Below are positions 35,947 through 46,220 of a stretch of 64,000 bases of DNA, one piece after another (position 1 is the first letter of the stretch; each line of letters starts with the position of its first letter). This DNA comes from JBBQYA01 sp038209155 (lineage in GTDB: Bacteria > Bacteroidota > Bacteroidia > Sphingobacteriales > Sphingobacteriaceae), in contig JBBQYA010000002.1 of NCBI GenBank assembly GCA_038209155.1, forward strand, positions 5,652 through 69,651, read 5' to 3'. The notes under the pieces are model-generated. The model saw only the letters and a list, made by a program, of their open reading frames with translations. It did no database searches and was not told the origin of the DNA. The translations under genes and the position numbers were made by a program.

Positions 35947-37572
35947 TTAAAATGAAAAAGTAACTCCACCTAAACCATTAAATCCATTGCTTTCGTAATT
36001 TCTCCATAATTTATATTGGGTAGAAGTTATATTGTTTAAATTAACAAATGCCGATAGTGTTTTAGAATAACGATATTCAACTCCTAAATTTAAATCTGCA
36101 TATCCTTTAAGTTTTACAAAAGAATTGACTTTATAATCTAATAAAGCATTTCTTTCTCCTACATAAAACAAGGAAGTTCGGATGATAAATTTATCTACAA
36201 AATTATAGCTCGCACTTATTTCAGCTCTTGAACCTGGTCTATGCCAAGCTCTTACCTGCTTTTGTAAAGAATAAGAATCTAAAGTTAAGCTTCCATACAA
36301 TCTTAATTTTTCTGATTGTTGATAATTAATTTCTGCGTGCAAACTAGTAATTCCAATATTTCCAGAGTCATATACAACTAAAAATTTTCTATTATCGGTA
36401 GAATCATTTACATAGAAAGGAAGATTTTTTACACTTTTTATTCCAGCCCAAACTTTAAATGAAGTGCTGCTAGCTAAACTTCCTTTTATTCCACCATAGA
36501 AATGAAGGTTTTCTGTAGTATTGTTTAGTGTAATGTTTGGAGCTATAAAAGGATTTTCGTTGCTGAAGTTTCTTAGAGAATTCTTGTAAATATCTCCAGT
36601 TATTCCTGCAAAAGCAACTGCTTTTTCTTCAATTATGTTTACTGAAGCATATCCAGAAGGGAAGAAACTAGTTTTTTTGGTATTTCCGGATTCACTCGCT
36701 AAAATAAATCCAGCTTTTATAGAAAATATATCTTGTTTGAAATTAATGGAAGGTGAAAATTTGAAAATTGTATTTTTTGTAGTGACTATATCTTTCGAAT
36801 TCGTTGCGTCTAAACTTAGGTCCAATTCTGCCTTGAATTCATTTATAACTTTATTTAAATGCAAACCAGCAATTACGTTTCCTTCCTTTGCTTTATATTT
36901 ATCAGAAAATGTATAGCCGCTAATTTTCGCAGCATACCCCAAAGTATAATCGTCTATTTTTGTATTATACAATTCAGCTTCGCCACCTATAGTCTGGAAA
37001 CGTTGTTTTAAATTGTTTTTAAAATTATCTGAGGTAAATAATTTTTCATCATAACCATAAAACTTTGTTGCATTTCTATCATAAAATACATTTCCACTTA
37101 ATTGCTGTTCGCCCAAAAGTGTTTTACCAAATAATTTAAGGTTATCAGTACTGAAATCTCTACTGTTTTTGCCATTTGAAGAAAGATGTTTCAATAACAC
37201 ACCATACTGATTGCTTTTATCTCTGGTATTGGCAACATACAATTCGCCTAAAGCAGTTCCAATATTTCCAAATCCACCTTTTAAATATCCTTTATACAAT
37301 TTTGTGATACTTTCTGATTTCATTTTTTCGGGTGGTAAACCTGCTAATGAAATTGTTTGATCAATTTTTTTATCACTTAATTTATAATTGACAACCGGAT
37401 CTGCTAATTTAATATCAAACACTTCTGGATTGGTTCTAATCCTAACACCTTCCGCTAAAATTGCTTTATAAGGTCTTATCACATCTATATCTTCTGATAG
37501 ATTTTTTTGTGCATTTGCCATTGTTGCTATTAAAACAAAACTTAACAACAAATTATATCTTTTAAATTTCAT
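35947..37572 (-). CDS. Outer-membrane beta-barrel protein of unknown function
   Basis: A 541-residue protein from the ATG at 37572: signal peptide (ending MANAQ), a short plug-like N-terminal stretch (IDVIRPYKAILAEGVRIRTNPEVF), then many alternating aromatic strands and a C-terminal Phe (GGVTFSF). It resembles the barrel of TonB-dependent receptors but lacks a recognisable plug with the usual RGG motif. It begins 7 bases after the TPR gene, so the two are co-transcribed. The TPR protein could be its periplasmic partner (inference). Confidence 0.75.
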   Translation of the reverse strand: MKFKRYNLLLSFVLIATMANAQKNLSEDIDVIRPYKAILAEGVRIRTNPEVFDIKLADPVVNYKLSDKKIDQTISLAGLPPEKMKSESITKLYKGYLKGGFGNIGTALGELYVANTRDKSNQYGVLLKHLSSNGKNSRDFSTDNLKLFGKTLLGEQQLSGNVFYDRNATKFYGYDEKLFTSDNFKNNLKQRFQTIGGEAELYNTKIDDYTLGYAAKISGYTFSDKYKAKEGNVIAGLHLNKVINEFKAELDLSLDATNSKDIVTTKNTIFKFSPSINFKQDIFSIKAGFILASESGNTKKTSFFPSGYASVNIIEEKAVAFAGITGDIYKNSLRNFSNENPFIAPNITLNNTTENLHFYGGIKGSLASSTSFKVWAGIKSVKNLPFYVNDSTDNRKFLVVYDSGNIGITSLHAEINYQQSEKLRLYGSLTLDSYSLQKQVRAWHRPGSRAEISASYNFVDKFIIRTSLFYVGERNALLDYKVNSFVKLKGYADLNLGVEYRYSKTLSAFVNLNNITSTQYKLWRNYESNGFNGLGGVTFSF

Positions 37573-37579
37573 AGGATTC

Positions 37580-40500
37580 TTAATTTTCAGCACTAGTTAA
37601 TTCGTCTAGTTTTCTCTTTGCTGTAGGTTTTATTTCATCATCGCCTTCGTAGTTATCTAGCAAACTTTGCAAAGTACTTTTTGCTTGAAAAGTGTCATTC
37701 AATCTTGTATAAGTATCAGCAAGTAATAGGAAAGATTTTCCAATCCAATAATCATAAGAAGGAATTTCGTTTATAATCTCGAAACTTTTTTTCTTAGCAT
37801 CATCATATTTTCCGTTGTTAAATAAATCCTGAGCGATGTAATATCTAGCTTCTGCTCCAGCAATTGTAGTGGTGGTTGCGGCTAAAGTTTTGAAATAATT
37901 TAATGCAGAAATGGTATCTTTTTTCAACAATAAAGCTCTCCCAGCATATAAATTAGCGGTGTTTTTTTCGTCTGTTGATGATTTGTCAAATTCTATTACA
38001 GTTTTTGCAGCCAGAAAAAGACTATCAGCATTCTGTTCTTTTGAATAGCAATTCAATAGATTATTAATAGCAAAACCGTACGTTTCTTTCAGTTGTGGAT
38101 TGTTTTTTAATTGAATTAAATAAGGTTTTGCAGCTGAACAATTATTTTGTTGAACTAAAATTCTAGCGATATAAACAAGAGATTTTTCATTGAATAAAGA
38201 ATTTCCTGTTCCTAAAACATATTTAAAATCGGATAATGCATTGTTGTAATCCTTAGTTTGTAAATAACTTTCGCCTCTATAATAATAAGCTTCTGTAGCA
38301 AAATATCCTTTTGGATAATTTCTTAAATATGAACTAAAGGAGGTGATGCTACCTGCAAAATCACTTTTTAAGTAGTTGGAATTTGCCGCTTGAAAACTTA
38401 TTGAATCTTTCTGTGGAGCAGAAATACTCGAATTAGGAATTCCTGCAGAATAATTCAAAAAGCCGTCAGCATCACCCTTTCCAATATATATATTCCGAAT
38501 GGCTTGCATAGCTTCTTTAGATTCTGGACTTCCACTATATCCCGAAACTACTTTTTTGTATTCCTGCAATGCTTTTTCATCTTCATCCAAATTATAAGAG
38601 ATTAAACCTAGATTTAAATAAGCTCTTGGAACCAAATTACTTTTAGGATAATAAGTGATAAATTGATTAAAAGCAATTTTTGCATTGCTAGGATCATTGA
38701 TGTATAAATAAGTTGCACCAATTTCAAATTTTGCATCATCAGCATAAATTGAACTTGGGTATTTGGAAATAATATTTTGTAAGGCATTCAATTTCACATT
38801 ACTTTGATTTTGCAAACCATTAATGATGGCTCTTTGGAAGAGTGCATAATCTGTTCCTGATTGGTTGGTGTTTATTATTTTATTGTATTGATTGATTGCT
38901 TTATCGTAGTTTTTCAATGCAAATGCACAATCTCCTGATCTTAAAATTGCATCATTTAAAATCTTTTTATCAGCATCTGGATTTGCTAAATATTTATCGA
39001 ACCAAGTGGAAGCTGAATTATAATTTTCTTGAATGAAATAGGCATAACCTATATTATATGATGCTTTTTTATAAATAGTAGTTTCTTCTGCTTGAGCAGA
39101 CAAAATGAATTGTTGATAACCCGAAATAGCTAGTTTTACATTTCCCGATTCAAAATTACTTTCTGCTTTCCAATACATGGCAAGAGATTGAATTAATTTA
39201 TCTGTTCCGTTTTTTATTGCTTTTTCAAATAAGTTAATAGCAGATCTGTAATCTTTTAAATTAAATAATTCAACCCCTCTGAAATAATTTGCTTGTTGGT
39301 AAGCTTGCAAGGCAGATTTTGATTTAGGATTTACAGTTTCTAATAAATCAATTGCTTCTTGATAATTTTTTGAACCTGCCAATGCTTCACCCAAATACGC
39401 TTTTGCTTCATTTACGTTATCATCATTCGGATATTTTTTGATATAATCTCTAAATGTTGCGACCGCTACATCATTAAATTTCAAATCATAAGATAGTTTT
39501 CCATAATTCAATAAACCCTCTCGGCTTAGTTTTTCGTCAGCATTTTGCTTGGCAACTTTCTGAAATGCTGTTCTGGCACTTTGTTTATTATTTAGTTTTA
39601 AAAATGAATTACCTAAAATATACATCCCGTTTTGAGCAAATATTCCGGTTGAATCTCCTAATCTTTCTAAGCTTTTAATAGCATTCGCATAATCTGCTGT
39701 CTGAAAATTTGAATATCCTATTTGATATAAATCTTGAGCATTTAATAATCTGATGCTATCACTCTTCAGAAATCCATTATAATATTCTCTTGCTTTTTTA
39801 TAATCAGATTTTTTAAAATAAGCACTCCCAACCAATCTATACATTGCAGATTCGTTTTTCGGATTTGAATTCTTTAAAATAGGCAATGAATAATTGATTA
39901 ATTCATCGTATTTGCCAGTTTGATAATATATCTGAGCTATATAATAAGGAACTAAACTGCCGTAAATTTTAGAATCTTTTAAACTCAAAAACGTTTCAAG
40001 TGCTTGAGGATAATCCTTTTCTACATAAGATGTGTACGCATAATAATAGGATGCAGGATATCCATATTTTGTAGAACTGCCTCGCACGTCTCTAAAAAAA
40101 CCTTTTGCTTTTTTATAATCCTTTTGCATAAAATAGCTATACCCGATCTTGAATTTGTATTCTAATCTTTCGGCATCAGTTAAGGCATACATATCTGCTT
40201 TTTCAAACCATTCTGTAGCATCTTTAAAATTATTTTGACGATAATAAAATTTACCTAAACGAAAAAATGCAGATTTAGCCAAAGCGTTTTCTGGATATTT
40301 ATTCACAAAATCTAGCATCAGAAATTCCGCTTGATCATTGAATAATTCCATGGCACACAATGCTTGATAAAATGTAGAGTTAATTCGTAACAAATTAATA
40401 TTATCGCGATCTGCTGGTGTGAAACTAATGGTTTGCAAGCTCTTGTCAACTTGCTCAAATTCTATTTGAGCTACTGCAAACTTCTCTTTATCAAATAATT

Positions 40501-40615
40501 CAATGGCGTTTTTAAATTGCTTATTGATGGTGTAAATAGCGGTTTGTTGTGCAAAAGTATTAATCATACATCCAGAAATGATGATTAATAAAATAGCGGC
40601 TTTTTTTATATTCAT
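37580..40615 (-). CDS. Large TPR protein of the envelope
   Basis: From the ATG at 40615 this is 1011 residues made almost wholly of tetratricopeptide repeats, more than twenty (e.g. FFRLGKFYYRQNNFKDATEW, YKIGYSYFMQKDYKKAKGFF). The N-terminus has a hydrophobic signal. ISGCMINTFAQQ offers both a lipobox (Cys after ISG) and a normal cleavage site after FAQ, so lipoprotein or soluble periplasmic form is undecided. TPR solenoids of this type mediate protein complexes. Pairing with the adjacent barrel gene suggests a barrel-TPR envelope complex. The longer start at 40645 would put ten residues before the signal and is unlikely. Confidence 0.88.
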   Translation of the reverse strand: MNIKKAAILLIIISGCMINTFAQQTAIYTINKQFKNAIELFDKEKFAVAQIEFEQVDKSLQTISFTPADRDNINLLRINSTFYQALCAMELFNDQAEFLMLDFVNKYPENALAKSAFFRLGKFYYRQNNFKDATEWFEKADMYALTDAERLEYKFKIGYSYFMQKDYKKAKGFFRDVRGSSTKYGYPASYYYAYTSYVEKDYPQALETFLSLKDSKIYGSLVPYYIAQIYYQTGKYDELINYSLPILKNSNPKNESAMYRLVGSAYFKKSDYKKAREYYNGFLKSDSIRLLNAQDLYQIGYSNFQTADYANAIKSLERLGDSTGIFAQNGMYILGNSFLKLNNKQSARTAFQKVAKQNADEKLSREGLLNYGKLSYDLKFNDVAVATFRDYIKKYPNDDNVNEAKAYLGEALAGSKNYQEAIDLLETVNPKSKSALQAYQQANYFRGVELFNLKDYRSAINLFEKAIKNGTDKLIQSLAMYWKAESNFESGNVKLAISGYQQFILSAQAEETTIYKKASYNIGYAYFIQENYNSASTWFDKYLANPDADKKILNDAILRSGDCAFALKNYDKAINQYNKIINTNQSGTDYALFQRAIINGLQNQSNVKLNALQNIISKYPSSIYADDAKFEIGATYLYINDPSNAKIAFNQFITYYPKSNLVPRAYLNLGLISYNLDEDEKALQEYKKVVSGYSGSPESKEAMQAIRNIYIGKGDADGFLNYSAGIPNSSISAPQKDSISFQAANSNYLKSDFAGSITSFSSYLRNYPKGYFATEAYYYRGESYLQTKDYNNALSDFKYVLGTGNSLFNEKSLVYIARILVQQNNCSAAKPYLIQLKNNPQLKETYGFAINNLLNCYSKEQNADSLFLAAKTVIEFDKSSTDEKNTANLYAGRALLLKKDTISALNYFKTLAATTTTIAGAEARYYIAQDLFNNGKYDDAKKKSFEIINEIPSYDYWIGKSFLLLADTYTRLNDTFQAKSTLQSLLDNYEGDDEIKPTAKRKLDELTSAEN

Positions 40616-41079
40616 AGTTTCCCGATACAGCGGAATCCAAATCAAAAATTAATTCCGGGATTGCTGCATTAACGCTCCAAACTTAGGTAAATATTGTACC
40701 AAGCTTTTAAATTTATCTTAACAGATGTAGATAATTTAGTTTGGGACTGAAAAATTTGATTTTGCTCTAATGTATGAAGAATTGAGACTATGATAACATA
40801 AGATTGAAATAAAGTATACAAGGTTATCTGAGTTTGCAGCATTGGTAATCCCTTAAGGATTTACGTTGAAAGTAGTTTAAAATAGTTTTATTGATATCAA
40901 ATAACTCAAAATAAATGATTTAATAAATTTAATTTATATGTTTATGAGATAGTTGAATGATAAACAACTTATTTCTCTATTATTCTTCATTAATAATTAT
41001 CTATATTTATAACGTGTTCTAAAAGAGTTAAAAAACAAAAAGTATTTTAAGAAATCTAACCTTTTCAAAAGTATATCCT
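40616..41079. other. Divergent intergenic region, 464 bases
   Basis: AT-rich spacer between the divergent TPR operon and the T9SS-tagged gene. Besides one minus-strand -7 box (40678-40685) and a small palindrome (AATCCCTTAAGGATT near 40850) I see no gene, repeat or RNA fold that I would defend. Confidence 0.4.
40678..40685 (-). promoter_or_regulatory. Candidate -7 box (TAAGTTTG) for the TPR-barrel operon
   Basis: TAnnTTTG on the minus strand, 62 bases upstream of the ATG at 40615. A TTG triplet (40700-40702 on the minus strand) lies 14 bases further up, a short spacing. Confidence 0.3.
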
Positions 41080-41973
41080 ATGAAATCCACATTACTTTTA
41101 ATCCTTTCCTTTATCTTTTCAAATACTCATGCACAGTTTGCTCCACTTGGTGCAAAATGGCATTATTCATCCAGTGATAATGGATCTGCTCCTTCTGGTG
41201 CTACCTACAAATTGTTTGAAAGTGAAAAAGATACTGTGCTAGCTGGTGTAAATTGTAAAAAGTTAAAAATAACCCATTTCAAATATAATGGAGATACAAT
41301 TTTTCCTGTTCCTTTTTTTGTTTACCAGTCAAACGACACTGTCTTTTATTTTAATGATGTCTATTCTCGCTTTTTTCCTTTGTACATATTTAATGTAAAT
41401 GTTGGCGATACATTGGTTTATCATACACCATATATTCCTACAAATCCAGCTGATACCAATTTATATGTTAGGGTTGATTCTGTTACTAAATTTATTTCTG
41501 GCTCAGATACGTTAAAACATATTTGGACATCGTCAATTTTGAATACTGTTCTATTTTTTGATGGAGGCTATATTGAATTATTGGGATGCCCAAATGTAAT
41601 GTTTCATCAAGCCGGATTTACCTTTCCAGAAGCGGACGGACCAATGAGATGTTATGAAGATAGTTCGATTTTTATAAAAAAGAGTTCTACTAATTGTGAT
41701 TACCGCCTAACTTCTGGAATTAGTGCAGAGAAAGAAAATAGTTCAATATCCGTTTACCTAAATCCAAATAACCAAATAGTTCAGTTAAAAACATCTGAAA
41801 ACGCTTCGATTCATTATAATTTATTTGATGCTAATGGAAAACGTATAATCCAAGGAAACTTTAATTTCGAAACTGCAATTGATTTAAGTAGAAATACAGA
41901 TGGAATATATTATTTACAATTAAGCAAAGAGAATAAAATATTCAGAACTGAAAAATTGAGTTTAATACATTAA
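41080..41973 (+). CDS. Secreted protein with T9SS type A sorting domain
   Basis: A 297-residue protein of unknown function. Signal peptide 1-18 (ending THAQ), a beta-rich body (about 20-210, WHYSSSDNGSAPSGATYKLF) with cysteines at about 63, 179, 196 and 208, then a sorting domain (ISVYLNPNN... to GIYYLQLSKENKIFRTEKLSLI). The usual YPNP turn is changed to LNPN. Known: such tails are recognised by the T9SS and removed on export. No enzyme motif is visible. Monocistronic, converging on the TonB-dependent receptor gene. Confidence 0.78.
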   Translation: MKSTLLLILSFIFSNTHAQFAPLGAKWHYSSSDNGSAPSGATYKLFESEKDTVLAGVNCKKLKITHFKYNGDTIFPVPFFVYQSNDTVFYFNDVYSRFFPLYIFNVNVGDTLVYHTPYIPTNPADTNLYVRVDSVTKFISGSDTLKHIWTSSILNTVLFFDGGYIELLGCPNVMFHQAGFTFPEADGPMRCYEDSSIFIKKSSTNCDYRLTSGISAEKENSSISVYLNPNNQIVQLKTSENASIHYNLFDANGKRIIQGNFNFETAIDLSRNTDGIYYLQLSKENKIFRTEKLSLIH

Positions 41974-41994
41974 AATAATTCTTTTATTCAGATT

Positions 41995-44298
41995 TTAAAA
42001 CGTCAAACTTGCTCCAATACTTGGTAGAAAAGGTAATTGGTTTTGACGCTCGTATCGTATTGCATCAAAATAAAATATATTTTCACGGTTTAGAATATTG
42101 GTAATTCCAGCAGAAAGTTCAAGTTTAGAGTATTTAGATAATTGGAAACTTTTTTTACCAGAAACATCCATTCGGATAAAATTAGGAAGTAATGCTTTAT
42201 TTAATTCTGCGCTAATTACACCAATATTACCATTTTCATTTATGTAATTGGTGTTGATATTATTTCCGAAATTAATTTGTTCATACACACCTTGTGTTTG
42301 TGTAAATGGAAATCCTGATCCAAAACTGTATCTCACACTTACTTCCCAGTCCTTCTTTTCACCGAAATCATAAGTACTTAAAAAATTAATATTATGTCGT
42401 CTATCATAAAATGGTCGATAAGTTCTTATTTCATCCCTACGAATTACTTGACCTAAAGAATAAACAAGATTGATGTATAAATTCTTTTTTCTGTAGGTTC
42501 CAGAAAAATCAATTCCTCTCGCATAACCTTGTTCTACAATGATATCTTTTCTTAAAAAGTTAGGAACAGTATCGTTTGGACCATTATCTGGATATATTTT
42601 ATCTCTATTGGTATTGGTTATTTGGCTAAAATTTTTGTAATAACCTTCAATATTGATTAATAAATTGGGTAATAAATCATATTCAAATCCAGCTATTAGA
42701 TGTTCTGCTTTCTGAAGTTTAGAAGTCACTTGTTGGCCAAGAAATTCTTTTTGCAAATTTTCTGTTCCGGATAAAAAACCATAGAATAAATTCACTACAT
42801 CTCTATCAGAATTTGCACTTAATAAGTTTTGAGAATAAAATCCTCCAGCAGATTTCAACCTTAATTTTTCAGTCAAAATAAATTTTGCGCCTAATCTTGG
42901 TTCAGGTGAAAATTCACTTAACGAAGCATAATAATGTGCTCGAAAACTGGGTTCAACAATTAATCTTCCTTTCTTGTATTTATAACTTATAAAACCTGCT
43001 AATTCTGTTGTAAAATCTTGCTGTTGAACAGTCAAATTAAAAGGATTGGTAAATTTAAAGTCGGTATTAAAACCCAAAACTTCAAAACCATAACGGATAT
43101 CATCATCACCTAGAAAAAGGGTATAATCCATTCCTGCATTAAACCCAGAAATGGAACTAAATCTTGGTTTTCCATCACGCTCTTCCAGCGTTATTCTATA
43201 ATCGGTATACGAAAAGAATGCATTAATTAAAGAAGAAGAAGCTTCTGGAACCAAAACAAAATTCATACCTCCACCTCTTGATTTCCAATTGATTCTGGTG
43301 GCATCCGTATAATTTACTCGATCGGTAAAGTTGAATCCAAACAGATTTACTTTACTTCCATTGTTTCCGCTAGTGGAGATTTTAGCATAAATATCGGTAA
43401 AGTTAAATGGCAAACCAGCGGTATCTACATAGCTATAAATGGTTTTAGAGGTTTGCTCTAAATAAGAGGTTTTTCCTGTTAATAAAAATGTAGTAGAAGG
43501 TTTGCCTTCTTTGTATTTGCTCAATGGTCCTTCTAATAATATTTTTGAACTAAAAGGACTTGCACCAACTTTTCCCGATAAACGGTTTTTGTTTCCATCA
43601 CGAGTTGTGATATCTAGAATAGCTGAAATTCTGCCGCCATATTTTGCTCCAAAACCTCCAGTGTATACATCCACATTTTTGATGATGTCAGTTTCAAAAA
43701 CAGAAAACAAACCTATTGAATGAAAAGGATTATAAATCGTCATTCCATCAAGAATTACTTTGTTTTGAATCGGAGATCCACCACGAATATATAGTTGACC
43801 ACCTTGATCTCCAGAGAAAATTACACCTGGTATCACTTGAAGATATTGCGCCAAATCGGGTTCACTACCAATAGATGGAATTTGCATAATTTGTTTTGGA
43901 GTAATTTTGGTTACTGAAATTTGAACTTTATTCAATTGCTCTGCTCTTTCTCCAGAAATGCTCACTTCTTTTAAATTTACTTTTGTAGGTAGTAAATATA
44001 TATTTTTAGATACCCGTTCATTTGCTTTCAAAACAATTGTAAATTCGGCAGTATCAAAACCCATATTTCTAGAAACTAATCTGTAAGTCCCTGGCTTCAG
44101 TTGAGAAATAGAATAAAAGCCATTTACATCGGTAGTAGATCCAATGCTGGTTCCTTTAAGACTTACTCCACTAAAAATGATGGGTTCACCGGTTTCTTTG
44201 TCATAAACAAAACCTCTTATTTCTGAATTTTGTGCTAAAGTGCTGAACGGTAATAGAAAAAGTAAAAGAAACTGAAGGGATTTAAAAAAATTATTCAT
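41995..44298 (-). CDS. TonB-dependent receptor
   Basis: A 767-residue outer-membrane receptor: signal peptide (ending TLAQ), CarboxypepD_reg-like domain about 25-110 (GFVYDKETGEPIIFSGVSLKGTSIGSTTDVNGFYSI), plug about 125-235 (IPGVIFSGDQGGQLYIRGGSPIQNKVILDGM), then a barrel ending in Phe (IGASLTF). No SusD or DUF4249 gene is adjacent, so the ligand is open. It lies 59 bases downstream of pyrB on the same strand and may be read from the pyrR-pyrB transcript or separately. Confidence 0.92.
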   Translation of the reverse strand: MNNFFKSLQFLLLFLLPFSTLAQNSEIRGFVYDKETGEPIIFSGVSLKGTSIGSTTDVNGFYSISQLKPGTYRLVSRNMGFDTAEFTIVLKANERVSKNIYLLPTKVNLKEVSISGERAEQLNKVQISVTKITPKQIMQIPSIGSEPDLAQYLQVIPGVIFSGDQGGQLYIRGGSPIQNKVILDGMTIYNPFHSIGLFSVFETDIIKNVDVYTGGFGAKYGGRISAILDITTRDGNKNRLSGKVGASPFSSKILLEGPLSKYKEGKPSTTFLLTGKTSYLEQTSKTIYSYVDTAGLPFNFTDIYAKISTSGNNGSKVNLFGFNFTDRVNYTDATRINWKSRGGGMNFVLVPEASSSLINAFFSYTDYRITLEERDGKPRFSSISGFNAGMDYTLFLGDDDIRYGFEVLGFNTDFKFTNPFNLTVQQQDFTTELAGFISYKYKKGRLIVEPSFRAHYYASLSEFSPEPRLGAKFILTEKLRLKSAGGFYSQNLLSANSDRDVVNLFYGFLSGTENLQKEFLGQQVTSKLQKAEHLIAGFEYDLLPNLLINIEGYYKNFSQITNTNRDKIYPDNGPNDTVPNFLRKDIIVEQGYARGIDFSGTYRKKNLYINLVYSLGQVIRRDEIRTYRPFYDRRHNINFLSTYDFGEKKDWEVSVRYSFGSGFPFTQTQGVYEQINFGNNINTNYINENGNIGVISAELNKALLPNFIRMDVSGKKSFQLSKYSKLELSAGITNILNRENIFYFDAIRYERQNQLPFLPSIGASLTF

Positions 44299-44357
44299 AT
44301 TGTATTATCGCACGCAAGATAAATTAAATACCTTGTTTTAATGACGCTTAAATTATT

Positions 44358-45287
44358 TTATTGATTTTTTTGACCGCTTAATAGATAAAGAACTGCCATT
44401 CTGATAGCTACTCCATTTTCTACTTGATCTAAAATGGCTGCTTGCGGAGAATCCGCTACTTCGGAGCTAATTTCTACACCTCTATTAATTGGGCCTGGGT
44501 GCAAAACCGTAATTTTTTTATCCAATTTATGCAGAATTTCAGCGGTCAATCCGTATTGCATTGTGTATTCTCTAATGCTTGGAAAATACTTTATATCCTG
44601 TCTTTCCAATTGAATTCTGAGCATGTTTGCCACGTCACACCATTCTAAAGCTTTGATTAAATTCGTTTCTATTTTTACACCAAGAGACTCAATATGGCGT
44701 GGAAGCAAAGTGGCTGGTCCACAAACTTTGACTTCTGCTCCCAACTTTTTTAGACATAAAATATTAGAAAGTGCAACTCTGCTATGTAAAATATCACCAA
44801 CAATAACTACTTTTTTACCAGCCAAATCACCAATTTTTTCTCGGATAGAAAATGCATCTAATAATGCTTGAGTTGGGTGCTCATGCGCACCATCGCCAGC
44901 ATTTATGATTTGAGCATTGATGTGTTTCGATAAAAAAACTGCCGCCCCAGCATGTGGATGCCTCATTACTACCATGTCAACTTTCATGGCAAGAATATTA
45001 TTTACGGTATCAATCAAAGTTTCACCTTTAGAAACGGAAGACGAAGAAGCTGCAAAATTAATTACATCTGCTGAAAGTCTTTTTTGAGCAAGTTCAAAGG
45101 AAAGTTTTGTTCGAGTTGAATTTTCGAAAAACAAATTTGCAATGGTAACATCTCTTAACGATGGAACTTTTTTAATAGGACGATTTAAAACACTTTTAAA
45201 ATTTTCTGCTGTATCAAATATAATTTGAATATCCTCTTCGTTGATTTCTTTAATTCCTAAAAGATGTCGTACACTTAGTTTATTCAT
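44358..45287 (-). CDS. pyrB: Aspartate carbamoyltransferase catalytic subunit
   Basis: Second step of pyrimidine synthesis, carbamoyl phosphate plus aspartate to carbamoyl aspartate. In 309 residues it carries the carbamoyl phosphate motif FFENSTRT (S57-T58-R59-T60), HPTQALLDAF, and the aspartate loop HPGPINRGVEI. It follows pyrR after 20 bases. No pyrI regulatory gene is present; with PyrR upstream, expression control at the RNA level is plausible. Confidence 0.96.
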   Translation of the reverse strand: MNKLSVRHLLGIKEINEEDIQIIFDTAENFKSVLNRPIKKVPSLRDVTIANLFFENSTRTKLSFELAQKRLSADVINFAASSSSVSKGETLIDTVNNILAMKVDMVVMRHPHAGAAVFLSKHINAQIINAGDGAHEHPTQALLDAFSIREKIGDLAGKKVVIVGDILHSRVALSNILCLKKLGAEVKVCGPATLLPRHIESLGVKIETNLIKALEWCDVANMLRIQLERQDIKYFPSIREYTMQYGLTAEILHKLDKKITVLHPGPINRGVEISSEVADSPQAAILDQVENGVAIRMAVLYLLSGQKNQ

Positions 45288-45307
45288 GATTAATTATGCT
45301 CAAATTT

Positions 45308-45847
45308 TTAATCGCCACTCAAAAGTAAAACTTCATCTGCACCATCTATTTCTTTCCACTTTACTTTCACCCGTTCTGAGTCTACCGAATCTATCTTGAT
45401 TCCAGTGTAATCTGGTGCTATTGGAAGTTCTCTTGTATATTTCCGATCGATCAATACCATTAATTCTACTTTGGAAGGTCTTCCAAAAACTAATAATGCA
45501 TCCAAACCTGCTCTTACTGAGCGACCTGTGAACAATACATCATCTATTAAAATGACTTTTTTATTTTCTATAATAAAATCCATATTAGTGCTTGCTGCTA
45601 ATAAGGGTTCTCGTCTTCGGAAATCGTCTCTGAAAAATGTAGTATCCAAATCTCCGTAAGGAATAATAATATCTGGTAAAATGATTTTTAAATGCTGTTG
45701 TATTCTTCTTGCTAATAAAATTCCCCGGGGTTGCAAACCAATGATTACAGAATTGGAAAAATCGTCATGATTTTCGATGAGCTGATGACACAATCTTTTT
45801 AATGTTATGTCGAAATGCGTATGGCTTAAAATTAACCTACTTTGCAT
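45308..45847 (-). CDS. pyrR: PyrR bifunctional regulator / uracil phosphoribosyltransferase
   Basis: A 179-residue type I phosphoribosyltransferase. The PRPP loop VILIDDVLFTGRS is at 98-110, and the flexible loop DDFRRREPLL and the closing KVKWKEIDGADEV fit PyrR. In Firmicutes PyrR binds pyr mRNA and attenuates transcription; regulation in Bacteroidota is less clear, and I see no antiterminator/terminator pair in the short leader here. First gene of pyrR-pyrB. Confidence 0.93.
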   Translation of the reverse strand: MQSRLILSHTHFDITLKRLCHQLIENHDDFSNSVIIGLQPRGILLARRIQQHLKIILPDIIIPYGDLDTTFFRDDFRRREPLLAASTNMDFIIENKKVILIDDVLFTGRSVRAGLDALLVFGRPSKVELMVLIDRKYTRELPIAPDYTGIKIDSVDSERVKVKWKEIDGADEVLLLSGD

Positions 45848-46220
45848 AATTGGATAGGCAAATATAGAAATTTATGTGAATTCAATTTTTAAAAGAAAAA
45901 TCAAACTATGCTTATATTATATTAAAATCTTTGATTTATAATTAATTTTTTCAAAAACCTGATATTTAAAATTGATATAGTTCCATCTACATTTCCTTCA
46001 ATTTTTTAGCCTATATATTTTTATCTAATATTTTTACTAAAGTTTTCTGCTTAAAATATTTGTATCCAATTTTTACAACTTTAGATTTATCCTATTACAG
46101 AATCAACCTTTTGTCATATGTTGCCATTAGTGTCTTTGGTTTCCATGTATTTATTTTTATTAAATTAATACTGAAAAAGAATTTATAAAAAACAAATACT
46201 ATAAATTATAAAACTAAATT
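45848..46220. other. Intergenic spacer between the pyr operon and the four-gene envelope operon
   Basis: A 373-base AT-rich stretch upstream of pyrR and downstream of the beta-propeller lipoprotein gene. It holds the pyrR -7 box; I see no clear terminator hairpin, PyrR-binding loop or open frame. Confidence 0.4.
45859..45866 (-). promoter_or_regulatory. Candidate -7 box (TATATTTG) for pyrR-pyrB
   Basis: TAnnTTTG on the minus strand only 11 bases upstream of the ATG at 45847, giving a very short leader with no space for a PyrR attenuator. Confidence 0.4.

Noticed and set aside
1336..40728. The 14-base word ATCTTAACAGATGT occurs at 1336-1349 and 40715-40728, both upstream of genes.
   Set aside because: In AT-rich DNA of this length several exact 14-base pairs are expected by chance, and no third copy is seen.
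45848..46220. Possible PyrR attenuator upstream of pyrR-pyrB.
   Set aside because: The leader from the likely promoter is only about ten bases long and no antiterminator/terminator pair or PyrR-binding loop can be drawn.
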